DNA from: Planotetraspora phitsanulokensis
Lineage (GTDB): Bacteria > Actinomycetota > Actinomycetes > Streptosporangiales > Streptosporangiaceae
Direction: 5' to 3'
Assembly: GCF_016863295.1 (NCBI RefSeq)
Contig: NZ_BOOP01000029.1
Coordinates: 1 to 64,000, forward strand
DNA length: 64,000 nt
Part shown: positions 53,601 through 62,066 of the stretch, one piece after another
How positions within the stretch are numbered: position 1 is the stretch's first letter
Layout of the letters: each line of letters begins with the position of its first letter
Position numbers and translations under genes: made by a program
The notes under the pieces: generated by a model
What the model was told of the DNA's origin: nothing
The model's input: only the letters and a program-made list of their open reading frames with translations
Databases searched by the model: none

Positions 53601-54191
53601 ATGTCACAGAATCCATTCGCCAGGTTCGCCAGATGGCTCGGACTGGACAGGAATCCGCTTCGGCGCCGGTGTGACCGGGTCGAAGCGGTAGTCCGGCTTG
53701 TCGCCGTGCTGGGCGCCATGATCGCCATCGTGGCCGGCGTGGTTCTCGGCGTCCGGGAGTACGGCGCCGGCCTGAAGGCCGAGGCCGATCAGGCCCGCGT
53801 CCGGCACCTGGTGAGCGCCACCCTGACCGAGAACGTGCTCGCGCCGCGCCTGTCGGCTGCCGGAGCCGCCGTGGGCCACGCCCAGGCGACCTGGAAGGCG
53901 CCCGACGGCACCCCTCGGACAGGTGTGATCGACGTCAGCCCCACCAAATCCGCGGGCGACGTGGTGCAGGTCTGGATCGACGACAGCGGCGCCATCGCCC
54001 AGCGGCCCCAGGACAGGGAGACCACGATCGTCGCCGCGCTGACGGTGGGAACCGGAGTGCCGCTGACCACCGCGGCGTTCCTGGCGATGGTGGTCGTCGT
54101 GACCCGCTCGGTGAACCAGCGGCGTGCCCGGCGCGCGTGGGAGGCGCAGTGGACGGTCGTCGAGCCGACATGGCGGATCAACGGCCGCTGA
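53601..54191 (+). CDS. Rv1733c-like membrane protein
   Basis: A 196-residue protein with two membrane helices (about 33-55 and 150-172) around an extracytoplasmic loop, beginning FARWLGLDRNPLRRRCDRVEA, the hallmark of the mycobacterial Rv1733c/actinobacterial family of unknown function. The loop carries the TWKAPDGTPRTGVIDV stretch. GAGGTG lies upstream of ATG 53601. Confidence 0.85.
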   Translation: MSQNPFARFARWLGLDRNPLRRRCDRVEAVVRLVAVLGAMIAIVAGVVLGVREYGAGLKAEADQARVRHLVSATLTENVLAPRLSAAGAAVGHAQATWKAPDGTPRTGVIDVSPTKSAGDVVQVWIDDSGAIAQRPQDRETTIVAALTVGTGVPLTTAAFLAMVVVVTRSVNQRRARRAWEAQWTVVEPTWRINGR

Positions 54192-54207
54192 CGCAGGCGC
54201 TCGCGGA

Positions 54208-55434
54208 TCAGCGCTCGATGATCTCGTTCTTCCCGATCACCACGACGCCGCTGCGGGTGACGGCGAAGCGTTTGCGGTCGTAGTCGAGGTCGAAGCCGAT
54301 CCTGGCGCCGTCGGGGATGACCACGTTCTTGTCGATGATCGCCCGCCGGACCACCGCGCCCCGGCCGACCTTCACGCACCCCATCAGCACCGAGTCCTCG
54401 ACCTGCGAGTGAGAGTGCAGCACCACGCCCGGCGACAGGATCGAGCGCAGGGCCGTGCCGCCGGAGACGATCACACCGGGGGAGACGATCGACTCCAGCG
54501 CGTGACCGATCCGGTCCCCCTCGTTGTGCACGAACTTGGCGGGAGGCAGCGGATCGTTGCCGGTGTAGATGGGCCAGCGGTCGTTGTAGAGGTTGAACAC
54601 CGGGTGCACCGAGATGAGGTCCATGTTGGCTTCGTAGTAGGCGTCCAGGGTCCCCACGTCGCGCCAGTAGCCGCGGTCCCGCTCGGTCGAGCCGGGGACG
54701 ACGTTGTGGGCGAAGTCGTACACCTCGGCGCCGCCGCCCTTGACGAACATCGGGATGATGTTGCCGCCGAGGTCGTGCCGGCTGCTCGGGTCGAGTGCGT
54801 CCTCGCGCAGCGCCTCGATCAGCGCCTGGGTCTTGAAGACGTAGTTGCCCATCGAGGCGAAGATCTGGTCGGGCGCGTCGGCCAGGCCCACCGCGTCCTT
54901 CGGCTTCTCCCTGAAGGCCACGATCCGGCGGCCCGACGGGTCGGTCTCGATGACGCCGAACTGGTCGGCCAGGTCGAGAGGCTGCCGGATCGCCGCGACG
55001 GTGACGTCGGCCCCGGAGTCGATGTGCTGGTCGACCATCTGCCGCGGGTCCATCCGGTAGATGTGGTCGGCGCCGAACACGATCACATGGTCCGGGAGCT
55101 CGTCGTAGATGAGGTTGAGGTTCTGGAACAGTGCGTCGGCCGACCCGGAGAACCAGTGCGGGCCGAGCCGCTGCTGGGCGGGGACGGGCGTGACGTAGTT
55201 GCCCAGCATCGACGACAACCGCCAGGTGCGGGAGATGTGCCGGTCCAGGCTGTGGTTCTTGTACTGCGTGAGCACCACGATCTGCAGGTAGTGGGCGTTG
55301 GCCAGGTTCGACAACACGAAGTCGATCAGCCGGTAGATCCCTCCGAACGGAACGGCGGGCTTGGCCCGGTCCGCGGTCAGGGGCATCAGCCGCTTTCCTT
55401 CGCCACCTGCGAGCACGATCGCCAGGACCTTCAT
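54208..55434 (-). CDS. glgC: Glucose-1-phosphate adenylyltransferase
   Basis: A 408-residue ADP-glucose pyrophosphorylase, the committed step for bacterial glycogen. The N-terminal [25 protein letters not shown] is the allosteric/catalytic motif; [16 protein letters not shown] and [11 protein letters not shown] are active-site blocks; the C-terminal beta-helix follows. ATG 55434 has TAGGGT ending 7 nt upstream (leaderless). Divergent from glgA. Confidence 0.96.
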   Translation of the reverse strand: MKVLAIVLAGGEGKRLMPLTADRAKPAVPFGGIYRLIDFVLSNLANAHYLQIVVLTQYKNHSLDRHISRTWRLSSMLGNYVTPVPAQQRLGPHWFSGSADALFQNLNLIYDELPDHVIVFGADHIYRMDPRQMVDQHIDSGADVTVAAIRQPLDLADQFGVIETDPSGRRIVAFREKPKDAVGLADAPDQIFASMGNYVFKTQALIEALREDALDPSSRHDLGGNIIPMFVKGGGAEVYDFAHNVVPGSTERDRGYWRDVGTLDAYYEANMDLISVHPVFNLYNDRWPIYTGNDPLPPAKFVHNEGDRIGHALESIVSPGVIVSGGTALRSILSPGVVLHSHSQVEDSVLMGCVKVGRGAVVRRAIIDKNVVIPDGARIGFDLDYDRKRFAVTRSGVVVIGKNEIIER

Positions 55435-55441
55435 AGGGAGG

Positions 55442-55447
55442 ACCCTA
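55442..55447 (-). promoter_or_regulatory. Probable -10 element (TAGGGT) for a leaderless glgC transcript
   Basis: TAGGGT on the minus strand ends 7 nt before ATG 55434. Confidence 0.5.
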
Positions 55448-55520
55448 ACCCCCCAAAGCTCTGACAAACACCCGGGTGATACGACAAGGTGCAGGGAAGC
55501 GTGATCCATCGGACACGACC

Positions 55521-55526
55521 TAAGCT
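55521..55526 (+). promoter_or_regulatory. Probable -10 element (TAAGCT) for a leaderless glgA transcript
   Basis: TAAGCT ends 6 nt before ATG 55533; the glgC and glgA promoters are divergent in a 98-nt gap. Confidence 0.5.
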
Positions 55527-55532
55527 CCTGCT

Positions 55533-56729
55533 ATGCGTGTCGATCTGCTCAGCCGCGAGTACCCCCCGGACGTGTACGGCGGGGCCGGGGTCCATGTCGA
55601 GTATCTGGCGCGGGAGCTGCGGAGACTGGCCGACGTGCGCGTCCGGTGCTTCGGGGCGCCCCGCGAGGAGTCCGGCGTCAGCGCCTACCGGGTGCCCGGC
55701 GGCCTGGAGACCGCCAACGCCGCCCTCCAGGTGCTCGGCGTCGACCTGGAGATGGCCGCCGGCTGCGAGGGCGCCACCCTCGTGCACAGCCACACCTGGT
55801 ACGCCAACTTTGCCGGGCACGTCGCCAAGATGTTGTACGGCACGCCCCACGTGGTCACCACCCACAGCCTGGAGCCCCTGCGGCCCTGGAAGGCCGAGCA
55901 GCTCGGAGGGGGCTACACGTTGTCGTCGTGGGCGGAGCGCACCGCCCTCGCGAGCGCGGACGCGGTCATCGCGGTGTCCGAGGGCATGCGGCGCGACGTG
56001 CTGACGGCCTACCCCGAGATCCCGGCCGACCGGGTGACCGTGATCCACAACGGCATCGACACCGGCCAGTACGCCCCCGACCCCGGCACGGAGGCGCTCA
56101 CGCGGCACGGCGTCGACCCGGACCGGCCCTACGTCGTGTTCGTCGGGCGCATCACCCGGCAGAAGGGCCTCGTGCACCTGCTGCACGCGGCCCGGTCGTT
56201 CGACCCGGCCGCCCAGCTGGTCCTCTGCGCGGGGGCGCCCGACACCCCGGAGATCGCCGAGGAGGTGAGCGGGCTGGTCCGGGAGCTCTCCGCGGCCCGC
56301 GACGGCGTCGTCTGGATCCGCGAGATGTTGCCCAGGCCCGAGGTGATCCAGATCCTCACGCACGCGACGGTCTTCGTGTGCCCCTCGGTCTACGAGCCGA
56401 TGGGCATCGTCAATCTGGAGGCCATGGCCTGCGAGACCGCCGTCGTGGCGACGGCCACCGGCGGCATCCCCGAGGTGGTCGCCGACGGCTCCACCGGTCT
56501 GCTCGTGCCGATCGACCAGGGCGCCGACGGCGAGCCGCACGATCCCGGCGCCTTCGCCGCCGCGATCGCCGAGCGGGTCAACGAGCTTCTCGGCGACCGC
56601 GAACTGGCCGCGACGATGGGCAAGGCCGGGCGGAGGCGGGCCGTCGACCACTTCTCCTGGGGCCGGATCGCCGAGCGCACGCTGGATCTCTACACGAGCG
56701 TCACGGCAGCCGGGGATCGATCATCGTGA
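55533..56729 (+). CDS. glgA: Actinobacterial glycogen synthase (GT4)
   Basis: A 398-residue GT4 glycosyltransferase of the actinobacterial GlgA type (ADP-glucose or maltose-1-phosphate synthesis). N-terminal [21 protein letters not shown], the VGRITRQKG donor site and the E-x7-E block in [15 protein letters not shown] are present. Divergent from glgC. Its 3' end overlaps the convergent alcohol dehydrogenase gene by 29 nt. Confidence 0.93.
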   Translation: MRVDLLSREYPPDVYGGAGVHVEYLARELRRLADVRVRCFGAPREESGVSAYRVPGGLETANAALQVLGVDLEMAAGCEGATLVHSHTWYANFAGHVAKMLYGTPHVVTTHSLEPLRPWKAEQLGGGYTLSSWAERTALASADAVIAVSEGMRRDVLTAYPEIPADRVTVIHNGIDTGQYAPDPGTEALTRHGVDPDRPYVVFVGRITRQKGLVHLLHAARSFDPAAQLVLCAGAPDTPEIAEEVSGLVRELSAARDGVVWIREMLPRPEVIQILTHATVFVCPSVYEPMGIVNLEAMACETAVVATATGGIPEVVADGSTGLLVPIDQGADGEPHDPGAFAAAIAERVNELLGDRELAATMGKAGRRRAVDHFSWGRIAERTLDLYTSVTAAGDRSS

Positions 56730-57744
56730 TCCCGGCGGCGCCTCCGGCCTGAGGCAGCGCCTTCATCGCGGCGGGCACCTCGCCGAGCCCGATCGTCCGC
56801 GTCACCAGGAGATCCGGGCGGAGCACCCCCGCTGTGATCATCTCCAGCATCGGGGGGTAGGCGTGGGCGGCCATGCCGTGGCTGCCCAGGATCTCCAGTT
56901 CGTGCGCGATCACCCGGCCCATCGGCAGCTCCGCTCCGTCGGGGAGCAGGCCCACCTGGACGTGGCGGCCACGACGGCGCAGGCTCTCGATCGACGCCGC
57001 GCACGTCGCCGGGCTGCCCAGGGCGTCGACGGAGACGTGCGCGCCCCCGCCCGTCACCTCGCGCACGCGGGCCGCGGGGTTCTCGCCGGGTTCGGTTCGC
57101 AGGCACTCGGCCGCGCCGAACCGTCGCGCCAGGTCGAGTGCGCCGGGGGAGACGTCGACGGCCACGACCCTGGCGCCCATCGCCGCCGCGATCATCACCG
57201 CCGACAACCCGACGCCGCCGCACCCGTGCACGGCCACCCACTCGCCGGGCCGGGTCCTGCCCTGGGCGACCACCGCGCGGAAGGCCGTGGCGAACCTGCA
57301 GCCGAGGCTCGCCGCGGTCGCGAACGACATGTCGTCGGGGAGGCGGACGAGATTGACGTCGGCGTAGTCGATCGCGACCTTCTCCGCGAAGGACCCCCAG
57401 TGCGTGAATCCCGGCTGGGTCTGGCGCTCGCAGACCTGCTGGTCGCCCGCCGCGCACTGAGGGCAGCGGCCGCACGCGCCGATGAAGGGGGCGAGCACCC
57501 GGTCGCCCGGCCGCGCGCCCGTCACGCCCGCGCCGACCGACTCCACGACTCCGGACAGCTCGTGGCCCGGCACGTGGGGGAACGCCCTGATGTCGTCGTC
57601 GTGGCCCATCCAGCCGTGCCAGTCGCTGCGGCACAGCCCGGTCGCCTCGACCCTGATGACCGCGCCCTCCGGGGACGCGACGGGCTCGGGGACCTCCCGC
57701 ACCTCGGGATCTTCGCCGAACCCCTCGTACACCACCGCGCGCAT
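56701..57744 (-). CDS. Zinc-dependent alcohol dehydrogenase family protein
   Basis: A 347-residue medium-chain dehydrogenase. Catalytic zinc ligands in GLCRSDWH and PGHELSG; structural zinc site with Cys in [20 protein letters not shown]-binding [14 protein letters not shown] 57744 has GAGGAG 5 nt upstream. Substrate unknown. Confidence 0.9.
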   Translation of the reverse strand: MRAVVYEGFGEDPEVREVPEPVASPEGAVIRVEATGLCRSDWHGWMGHDDDIRAFPHVPGHELSGVVESVGAGVTGARPGDRVLAPFIGACGRCPQCAAGDQQVCERQTQPGFTHWGSFAEKVAIDYADVNLVRLPDDMSFATAASLGCRFATAFRAVVAQGRTRPGEWVAVHGCGGVGLSAVMIAAAMGARVVAVDVSPGALDLARRFGAAECLRTEPGENPAARVREVTGGGAHVSVDALGSPATCAASIESLRRRGRHVQVGLLPDGAELPMGRVIAHELEILGSHGMAAHAYPPMLEMITAGVLRPDLLVTRTIGLGEVPAAMKALPQAGGAAGITMIDPRLP

Positions 57745-57859
57745 CGGTTCTCCTCGCCCGCTCCATCACGTCCTGTCCGCCAGGTCGCGCCCGACAAATC
57801 ATGCCCTGCCGTACGCGCCTGGTCCTCATGGCGGGGCGGCCGGGCCGTCCCGCGCTGAG

Positions 57860-57865
57860 TACGCT
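57860..57865 (+). promoter_or_regulatory. Probable -10 element (TACGCT) for a leaderless transcript
   Basis: TACGCT ends 6 nt before GTG 57872, no Shine-Dalgarno. Confidence 0.5.
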
Positions 57866-57871
57866 GGTCCG

Positions 57872-58582
57872 GTGATTGCGATCGAGCGGGTCCGCATGGC
57901 CTTCACCGACCGGCACGGCGGCGTGAGCGCGCAGCCGTACGGCTCGCGCAACCTCGGCGGGGCGGTGGGCGACGCCCCGGCGGCGGTGGCGGAGAACCGG
58001 GCCAAGACCGCGGCCGAGTTCGGCGTCGAGCAGGTCGTGTTCATGCGGCAGGTGCACAGCGCCGACGTGGCCTACGTAGACGAGCCGTTCGGTACGGAGC
58101 CGCCCGCACTCGACGCCGTCCTGACGGACCGGCCCGCGCTCGCCTTGGCCGTCCTCGTGGCCGACTGCGCGCCCGTGCTCGTGGCCGATCCCGCCGCGGG
58201 CCTGGTGGGGGCCGCGCACTCGGGGCGGCCGGGAACCGAGGCCGGGGTGGTCACCGCCCTGGTCGAGGCCATGACCGCGCGGGGCGGCGACCCCGCCCGG
58301 ATGACGGCCGCCATCGGGCCGTGCGCCTGCGGCCGGTGTTACGAGGTGCCCGCGGATCTGCGGGAGCGGGTCGCCGGTCAGGTCCCCGAGACGTGGTCGA
58401 CCACCAGTTGGGACACGCCGGCGCTGGACATCAGGGCCGGGATCGCCGCGCAGCTGGCGCGTGCCGGAGTCGCCGACGTCCGCCATGACGACCGCTGCAC
58501 GATCGAGACGGCCGACCTCTACTCCTACAGGCGGGAACAGCGGACGGGCCGGTTCGCCGGATACGTGTGGCTCGGCGCCTGA
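57872..58582 (+). CDS. pgeF: Laccase-domain protein, PgeF/YfiH family
   Basis: A 236-residue protein of the Cu-oxidase_4 family, peptidoglycan-editing (UDP-MurNAc-L-Ser amidase) factor or purine nucleoside phosphorylase-like. Metal ligands in QVHSADV (His), VADCAPV (Cys) and AAHSGRPG (His) are present, the last unlike the common AHAGWRG. GTG 57872 has a leaderless-type -10. Often near ftsZ, but not here. Confidence 0.87.
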   Translation: MIAIERVRMAFTDRHGGVSAQPYGSRNLGGAVGDAPAAVAENRAKTAAEFGVEQVVFMRQVHSADVAYVDEPFGTEPPALDAVLTDRPALALAVLVADCAPVLVADPAAGLVGAAHSGRPGTEAGVVTALVEAMTARGGDPARMTAAIGPCACGRCYEVPADLRERVAGQVPETWSTTSWDTPALDIRAGIAAQLARAGVADVRHDDRCTIETADLYSYRREQRTGRFAGYVWLGA

Positions 58583-58591
58583 GCGAGCCGC

Positions 58592-59284
58592 TCAGCGGGC
58601 GGTGATGCGGCAGGCCTCTCCCCAGCGGACCGTCTCGAACGCCGCCTCGGTCTGCGCGGGTGCGCCCGTGAGAGCCCTGCAGTCCTCGATCGCCTTGGCC
58701 AGCAGGTCCCGCAGCAACGGGTTCGGGTCCTGGACACAGGCCTGGGCGATTCCCCTGACAGCCAGCTGAACGGTGTTCGGCGCGGCGTAGCGGCGGAACC
58801 CCTTGGCCGAGATGCGGACGCCCCGTCTGAAGGCGAGAGCCCACCGCATGGCGTCGGGTACCTGCTCGAGCGCCTCACGGCTGGCGTCGCTGAGGCTTCC
58901 GGCCGGCCGGCCGTCCAGTTCGGCGAGGACGTGCTCGGCCGACAGGATCGAGACCGCCATGGCCAGCTGCCGTTCGTGCGCGACGACCGGCAGCGCCGTG
59001 GTCGCGGCGCGCAGGGCGATCTGCGCGTCGATCCGCAGATCGTCGCCGGTCAGCCCGATGACGGACGGGATGAGCTCGGCGAGATGTGGCCGGGCGGCGT
59101 CCGAGGTGTGATCGTTGACCAGCCGAGCGAGCCCCGCGAGCAGCGGATGGGTGCACGACGGGTGGTCGCTCCACCGCTCGCCCGCGAGATACGACGCGAG
59201 TTCCATGAAACACGCGCCCTTACTCGGGTTGCGATGCTTGCCGCGGGACAGCAACGGCATTGCTTGGGGCATCTGACCGTGCAT
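58592..59284 (-). CDS. Conserved actinobacterial protein of unknown function
   Basis: A 230-residue mostly helical protein, starting with MPLLSRGKHRNPSKGACFMELASYLAGERWSDHPSCTHPLLA-like sequence that I recall as conserved in actinomycetes, and containing a Cys and His near the N-terminus. No domain recognised. GGGAG lies about 7 nt upstream of ATG 59284; convergent with PgeF. Confidence 0.7.
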   Translation of the reverse strand: MHGQMPQAMPLLSRGKHRNPSKGACFMELASYLAGERWSDHPSCTHPLLAGLARLVNDHTSDAARPHLAELIPSVIGLTGDDLRIDAQIALRAATTALPVVAHERQLAMAVSILSAEHVLAELDGRPAGSLSDASREALEQVPDAMRWALAFRRGVRISAKGFRRYAAPNTVQLAVRGIAQACVQDPNPLLRDLLAKAIEDCRALTGAPAQTEAAFETVRWGEACRITAR

Positions 59285-59406
59285 GAGCTACTCCCACCAG
59301 AATCGCCCATCATGTCCCTTCCAGTGTGCGCTCAGGCGGGGCCGTTGAGAAGGACCCCGCCCGAGGCGGCATCGGAGGAGGGCTGGACGCCCGTGGGAGT
59401 GGGAGA

Positions 59407-59613
59407 TCAGCCGCCGCTCTTGCGGCGGAAGGATCGCCGGCTCGCGGCCGGGCCCTGCGCTCCGTGGATCTTCGCGGAACCCTTGCCCTGGCCGCCCGAG
59501 TTGGCCTCGTCGTGGGCGCGCCGCTTACGTTCCAGGGCCTCCCGGAACTTCCGCTTCATATCGTCCTCAGAAGCTTCGGGCTCGGATCCGGGTTCCGGTT
59601 CGGTGGCAGCCAT
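59407..59613 (-). CDS. DUF5302-family small protein
   Basis: A 68-residue protein with [19 protein letters not shown], characteristic of DUF5302, and a basic C-terminus. AGGAGGT lies 6 nt upstream of ATG 59613. Function unknown. Confidence 0.8.
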   Translation of the reverse strand: MAATEPEPGSEPEASEDDMKRKFREALERKRRAHDEANSGGQGKGSAKIHGAQGPAASRRSFRRKSGG

Positions 59614-59761
59614 GAGGACCTCCTGCTGGGATGGGACCACCGCGCGGAACAGGTGAACCCGGCGGTGTGAGATCACTCTATCGCCACCCGTCCGCCGCCG
59701 GACGTCAGGCGGGGGTGCCCTGTCAGGAGGTTGTCAGACGCACCGGTGATGACGCTGGTGG

Positions 59762-59833
59762 TGGGCGATACTGGGATTGAACCAGTGACCTCTTCCGTGT
59801 CAGGGAAGCGCTCTCCCGCTGAGCTAATCGCCC
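59762..59833 (-). tRNA. tRNA-Val (anticodon GAC)
   Basis: Identical to the 40898-40969 copy; last in a Gly-Cys-Val cluster transcribed on the minus strand. Confidence 0.97.
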
Positions 59834-59847
59834 TTCGTTCACATCAG

Positions 59848-59918
59848 AGGTGGAGACGGGATTTGAACCCGTGTACGCGGCTTTGCAGGCCGCTGCCTCG
59901 CCTCTCGGCCACTCCACC
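59848..59918 (-). tRNA. tRNA-Cys (anticodon GCA)
   Basis: 71-nt cloverleaf: acceptor GGTGGAG pairs with CTCCACC, anticodon loop CTGCAAA gives GCA, discriminator U. CCA not encoded. Confidence 0.96.
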
Positions 59919-59952
59919 GAGCGAGGCCCCCGCAATTTAAAAGACCTCTCGG

Positions 59953-60024
59953 AGCGGAAGACGGGATTCGAACCCGCGACCCTCACCTTGGCAAGGTGAT
60001 GCTCTACCACTGAGCCACTTCCGC
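59953..60024 (-). tRNA. tRNA-Gly (anticodon GCC)
   Basis: Identical to the 40996-41067 copy; first gene of the minus-strand cluster. Confidence 0.97.
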
Positions 60025-60048
60025 GTGACGCCTCACGGCGACGACGTA

Positions 60049-60054
60049 ACTGTA
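60049..60054 (-). promoter_or_regulatory. Possible -10 element (TACAGT) of the tRNA cluster
   Basis: TACAGT on the minus strand, 24 nt upstream of the tRNA-Gly 5' end; no clear -35. Confidence 0.35.
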
Positions 60055-60079
60055 TCGGGTTTTCGCGGCGGGTGCGTAC

Positions 60080-60742
60080 TCATAGTCGCTCGGCCGACGT
60101 CCTCCGCAGTGCCCGCTCGGTGCCGCGCTCGATCGCGGGCAGCATCAGGAAGATCTCCAGGATCCGGGTGAGCCGATGGACTTCGGTGCGGTGGAACGCG
60201 GGCCCCTCGGTCCGCGCCAGGACCAGGGACAGCGCCAGCGGGGGCAGCGGGGCCGTGATGACGTGGATCCCCTCCGGGAGTGTCGCCGCGGCCGGGCGCG
60301 CCGGGATCTCGGCGGGGAAGGCGATGTCCGACGGCGCCCGCCAACTGGAGTAGACGATCGAGCGCGGGCTCCGCTCCGTGGCGGCCGCGGCCCAGTCGGC
60401 GCTGAAGAGCACCGGCATGGAGTCGATCAGGGTGGCGAGCGCGCGGTCGCCCGCCGTCGTGAGGAACTTGAGGATCTCCAGCTCCGGATAGGTCCCGGGA
60501 GCCTCCCGCGTCGTCCAGACCCCGTCGATCCGCACGTCCGCGACGCTCTCCAGTGCGTGCATGAGTTGTTCCCGCGGGACCGAGTCCGGCCAGTAGACCG
60601 TGAAGTCGTCCAGAGCGCGGCCGTCGCCCCTGTCCAGCACGACGACCTGGGTGATGTCGGCGCCGACCGTGCCCAGCGCCCGGGTGACCTGGCCGAGCGA
60701 TCCAGGGCGGTCCGGCAGGCCGATTCTCAGCCGCAGCAGCAT
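60080..60742 (-). CDS. ACT-domain protein
   Basis: A 220-residue protein beginning with an ACT domain (LLRLRIGLPDRPGSLGQVTRALGTVGADITQVVV), with a helical C-terminal part. Such proteins respond to amino-acid ligands. GGGGAGG lies 6 nt upstream of ATG 60742. Located immediately upstream of the tRNA cluster on the same strand. Confidence 0.8.
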   Translation of the reverse strand: MLLRLRIGLPDRPGSLGQVTRALGTVGADITQVVVLDRGDGRALDDFTVYWPDSVPREQLMHALESVADVRIDGVWTTREAPGTYPELEILKFLTTAGDRALATLIDSMPVLFSADWAAAATERSPRSIVYSSWRAPSDIAFPAEIPARPAAATLPEGIHVITAPLPPLALSLVLARTEGPAFHRTEVHRLTRILEIFLMLPAIERGTERALRRTSAERL

Positions 60743-60846
60743 GGGTGACCTCCCCCGACCGTTGTCAGGCCCAGCGTAACCGGGGCAAAAGTCCCACGTC
60801 CACGATCTTGTACTGCTCACGCCCCGGCTCGGGCGAAAATGAAGAA

Positions 60847-61959
60847 GTGAAAATCGGGACGTTCGAGGTGTGGCCCCCTGTCGTGCTCGCGCCAATGGCG
60901 GGCATCACCAACAGAGGTTTCCGCAGACTTTGCCGGGAGCAGGGCGGCGGTGTCTTCGTCTCCGAGATGATCACCTCGCGGGCCCTCGTGGAGCGGATAC
61001 CCACCACTTTCGAGATGATCCGCTTCGGCGACGAGGAGTCGCCGCGCAGCATCCAGCTCTACGGGGTCGACCCGGCCGTCATCGGCAGTGCTGCCCGGAT
61101 GATCGCGCAGGAGGGTCTCGCCGACCACATCGACCTGAACTTCGGCTGCCCGGTGCCCAAGGTGACCAGGCGCGGAGGCGGGGCGGCCCTGCCGTACAAG
61201 CGGAACCTGCTGCGGGCGATCATCAGGGCCGCGGTCGAGAACGCGGGATCCCTGCCGGTGACGATGAAGATGCGCAAGGGCATCGACGACGACCACCTCA
61301 CCTACCTGGAGGCCGCCCGGATCGCCGTGGAGGAGGGCGTGGCCGCCGTGGCCCTGCACGCCCGTACGGCGAAGCAGCACTACGGGGGGTTCGCCGACTG
61401 GGACGCGATCAGACGCCTCAAGGAGGCGGTGCCGGAGGTGCCCGTCCTCGGCAACGGCGACATCTGGAACGCGGACGACGCGCTGCGCATGGTCGCGGAG
61501 ACCGGCTGCGACGGGGTGGTCGTCGGACGCGGCTGTCTGGGCCGTCCCTGGCTGTTCCGCGATCTCGACCGGGCCTTCGAGGGCTCGCCCGAGCGTGCGC
61601 GGCCCTCCCTGGGGGAGGTCGGCGCCATGATGTTCCGCCACGCCGAGCTGCTGTGCGAGGTTCTGGGCGGCGAACGGCACGGGCTGGTCGACTTCCGCAA
61701 GCACGTGGGCTGGTATCTGAAGGGCTTCACGATCGGCGCGGAGACCCGCCGCGCGCTCACCTCCGTCGCCACGCTGGCCGAGTTCGAGGCCAGGGTCGCC
61801 GAACTGGACCCGGACCAGCCGTGGCCCGACCTGGTCGACGGCCCGCGGGGCAAGAGCGGGGAACGGGCGAAGGTCATGCTGCCCCACGGCTGGCTGGACG
61901 ATCCCGAGGACATGGCCGTCCCGGGCGCCGGCGCGGAGGACCCCACGTCCGGTGGCTGA
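60847..61959 (+). CDS. dusB: tRNA-dihydrouridine synthase DusB
   Basis: A 370-residue FMN-dependent tRNA dihydrouridine synthase. VLAPMAGITNRGFRRL, VSEMITS, NFGCPVPKVTRRGGGAAL (catalytic Cys), RTAKQHYGG and GNGDIW are diagnostic. GTG 60847 has only a weak GAAGAA upstream. A good fit next to the tRNA cluster. Confidence 0.95.
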   Translation: MKIGTFEVWPPVVLAPMAGITNRGFRRLCREQGGGVFVSEMITSRALVERIPTTFEMIRFGDEESPRSIQLYGVDPAVIGSAARMIAQEGLADHIDLNFGCPVPKVTRRGGGAALPYKRNLLRAIIRAAVENAGSLPVTMKMRKGIDDDHLTYLEAARIAVEEGVAAVALHARTAKQHYGGFADWDAIRRLKEAVPEVPVLGNGDIWNADDALRMVAETGCDGVVVGRGCLGRPWLFRDLDRAFEGSPERARPSLGEVGAMMFRHAELLCEVLGGERHGLVDFRKHVGWYLKGFTIGAETRRALTSVATLAEFEARVAELDPDQPWPDLVDGPRGKSGERAKVMLPHGWLDDPEDMAVPGAGAEDPTSGG

Positions 61960-61990
61960 CCGGTCACGTAATGAGACTGTGATCAGATCA

Positions 61991-62006
61991 TGACTCGCGG
62001 GAGTCA
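61991..62006 (+). terminator. Short hairpin between dusB and the TRAP permease gene
   Basis: TGACTC pairs with GAGTCA around a 4-nt loop. Could terminate dusB; a TAGCGT hexamer at 62017-62022 might be the -10 for the next gene. Confidence 0.35.
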
Positions 62007-62066
62007 GCCTCCGGCGTAGCGTTCGGTCAAGGTTCGTCGGACTACCTCACGCGAGGGACGAGACGC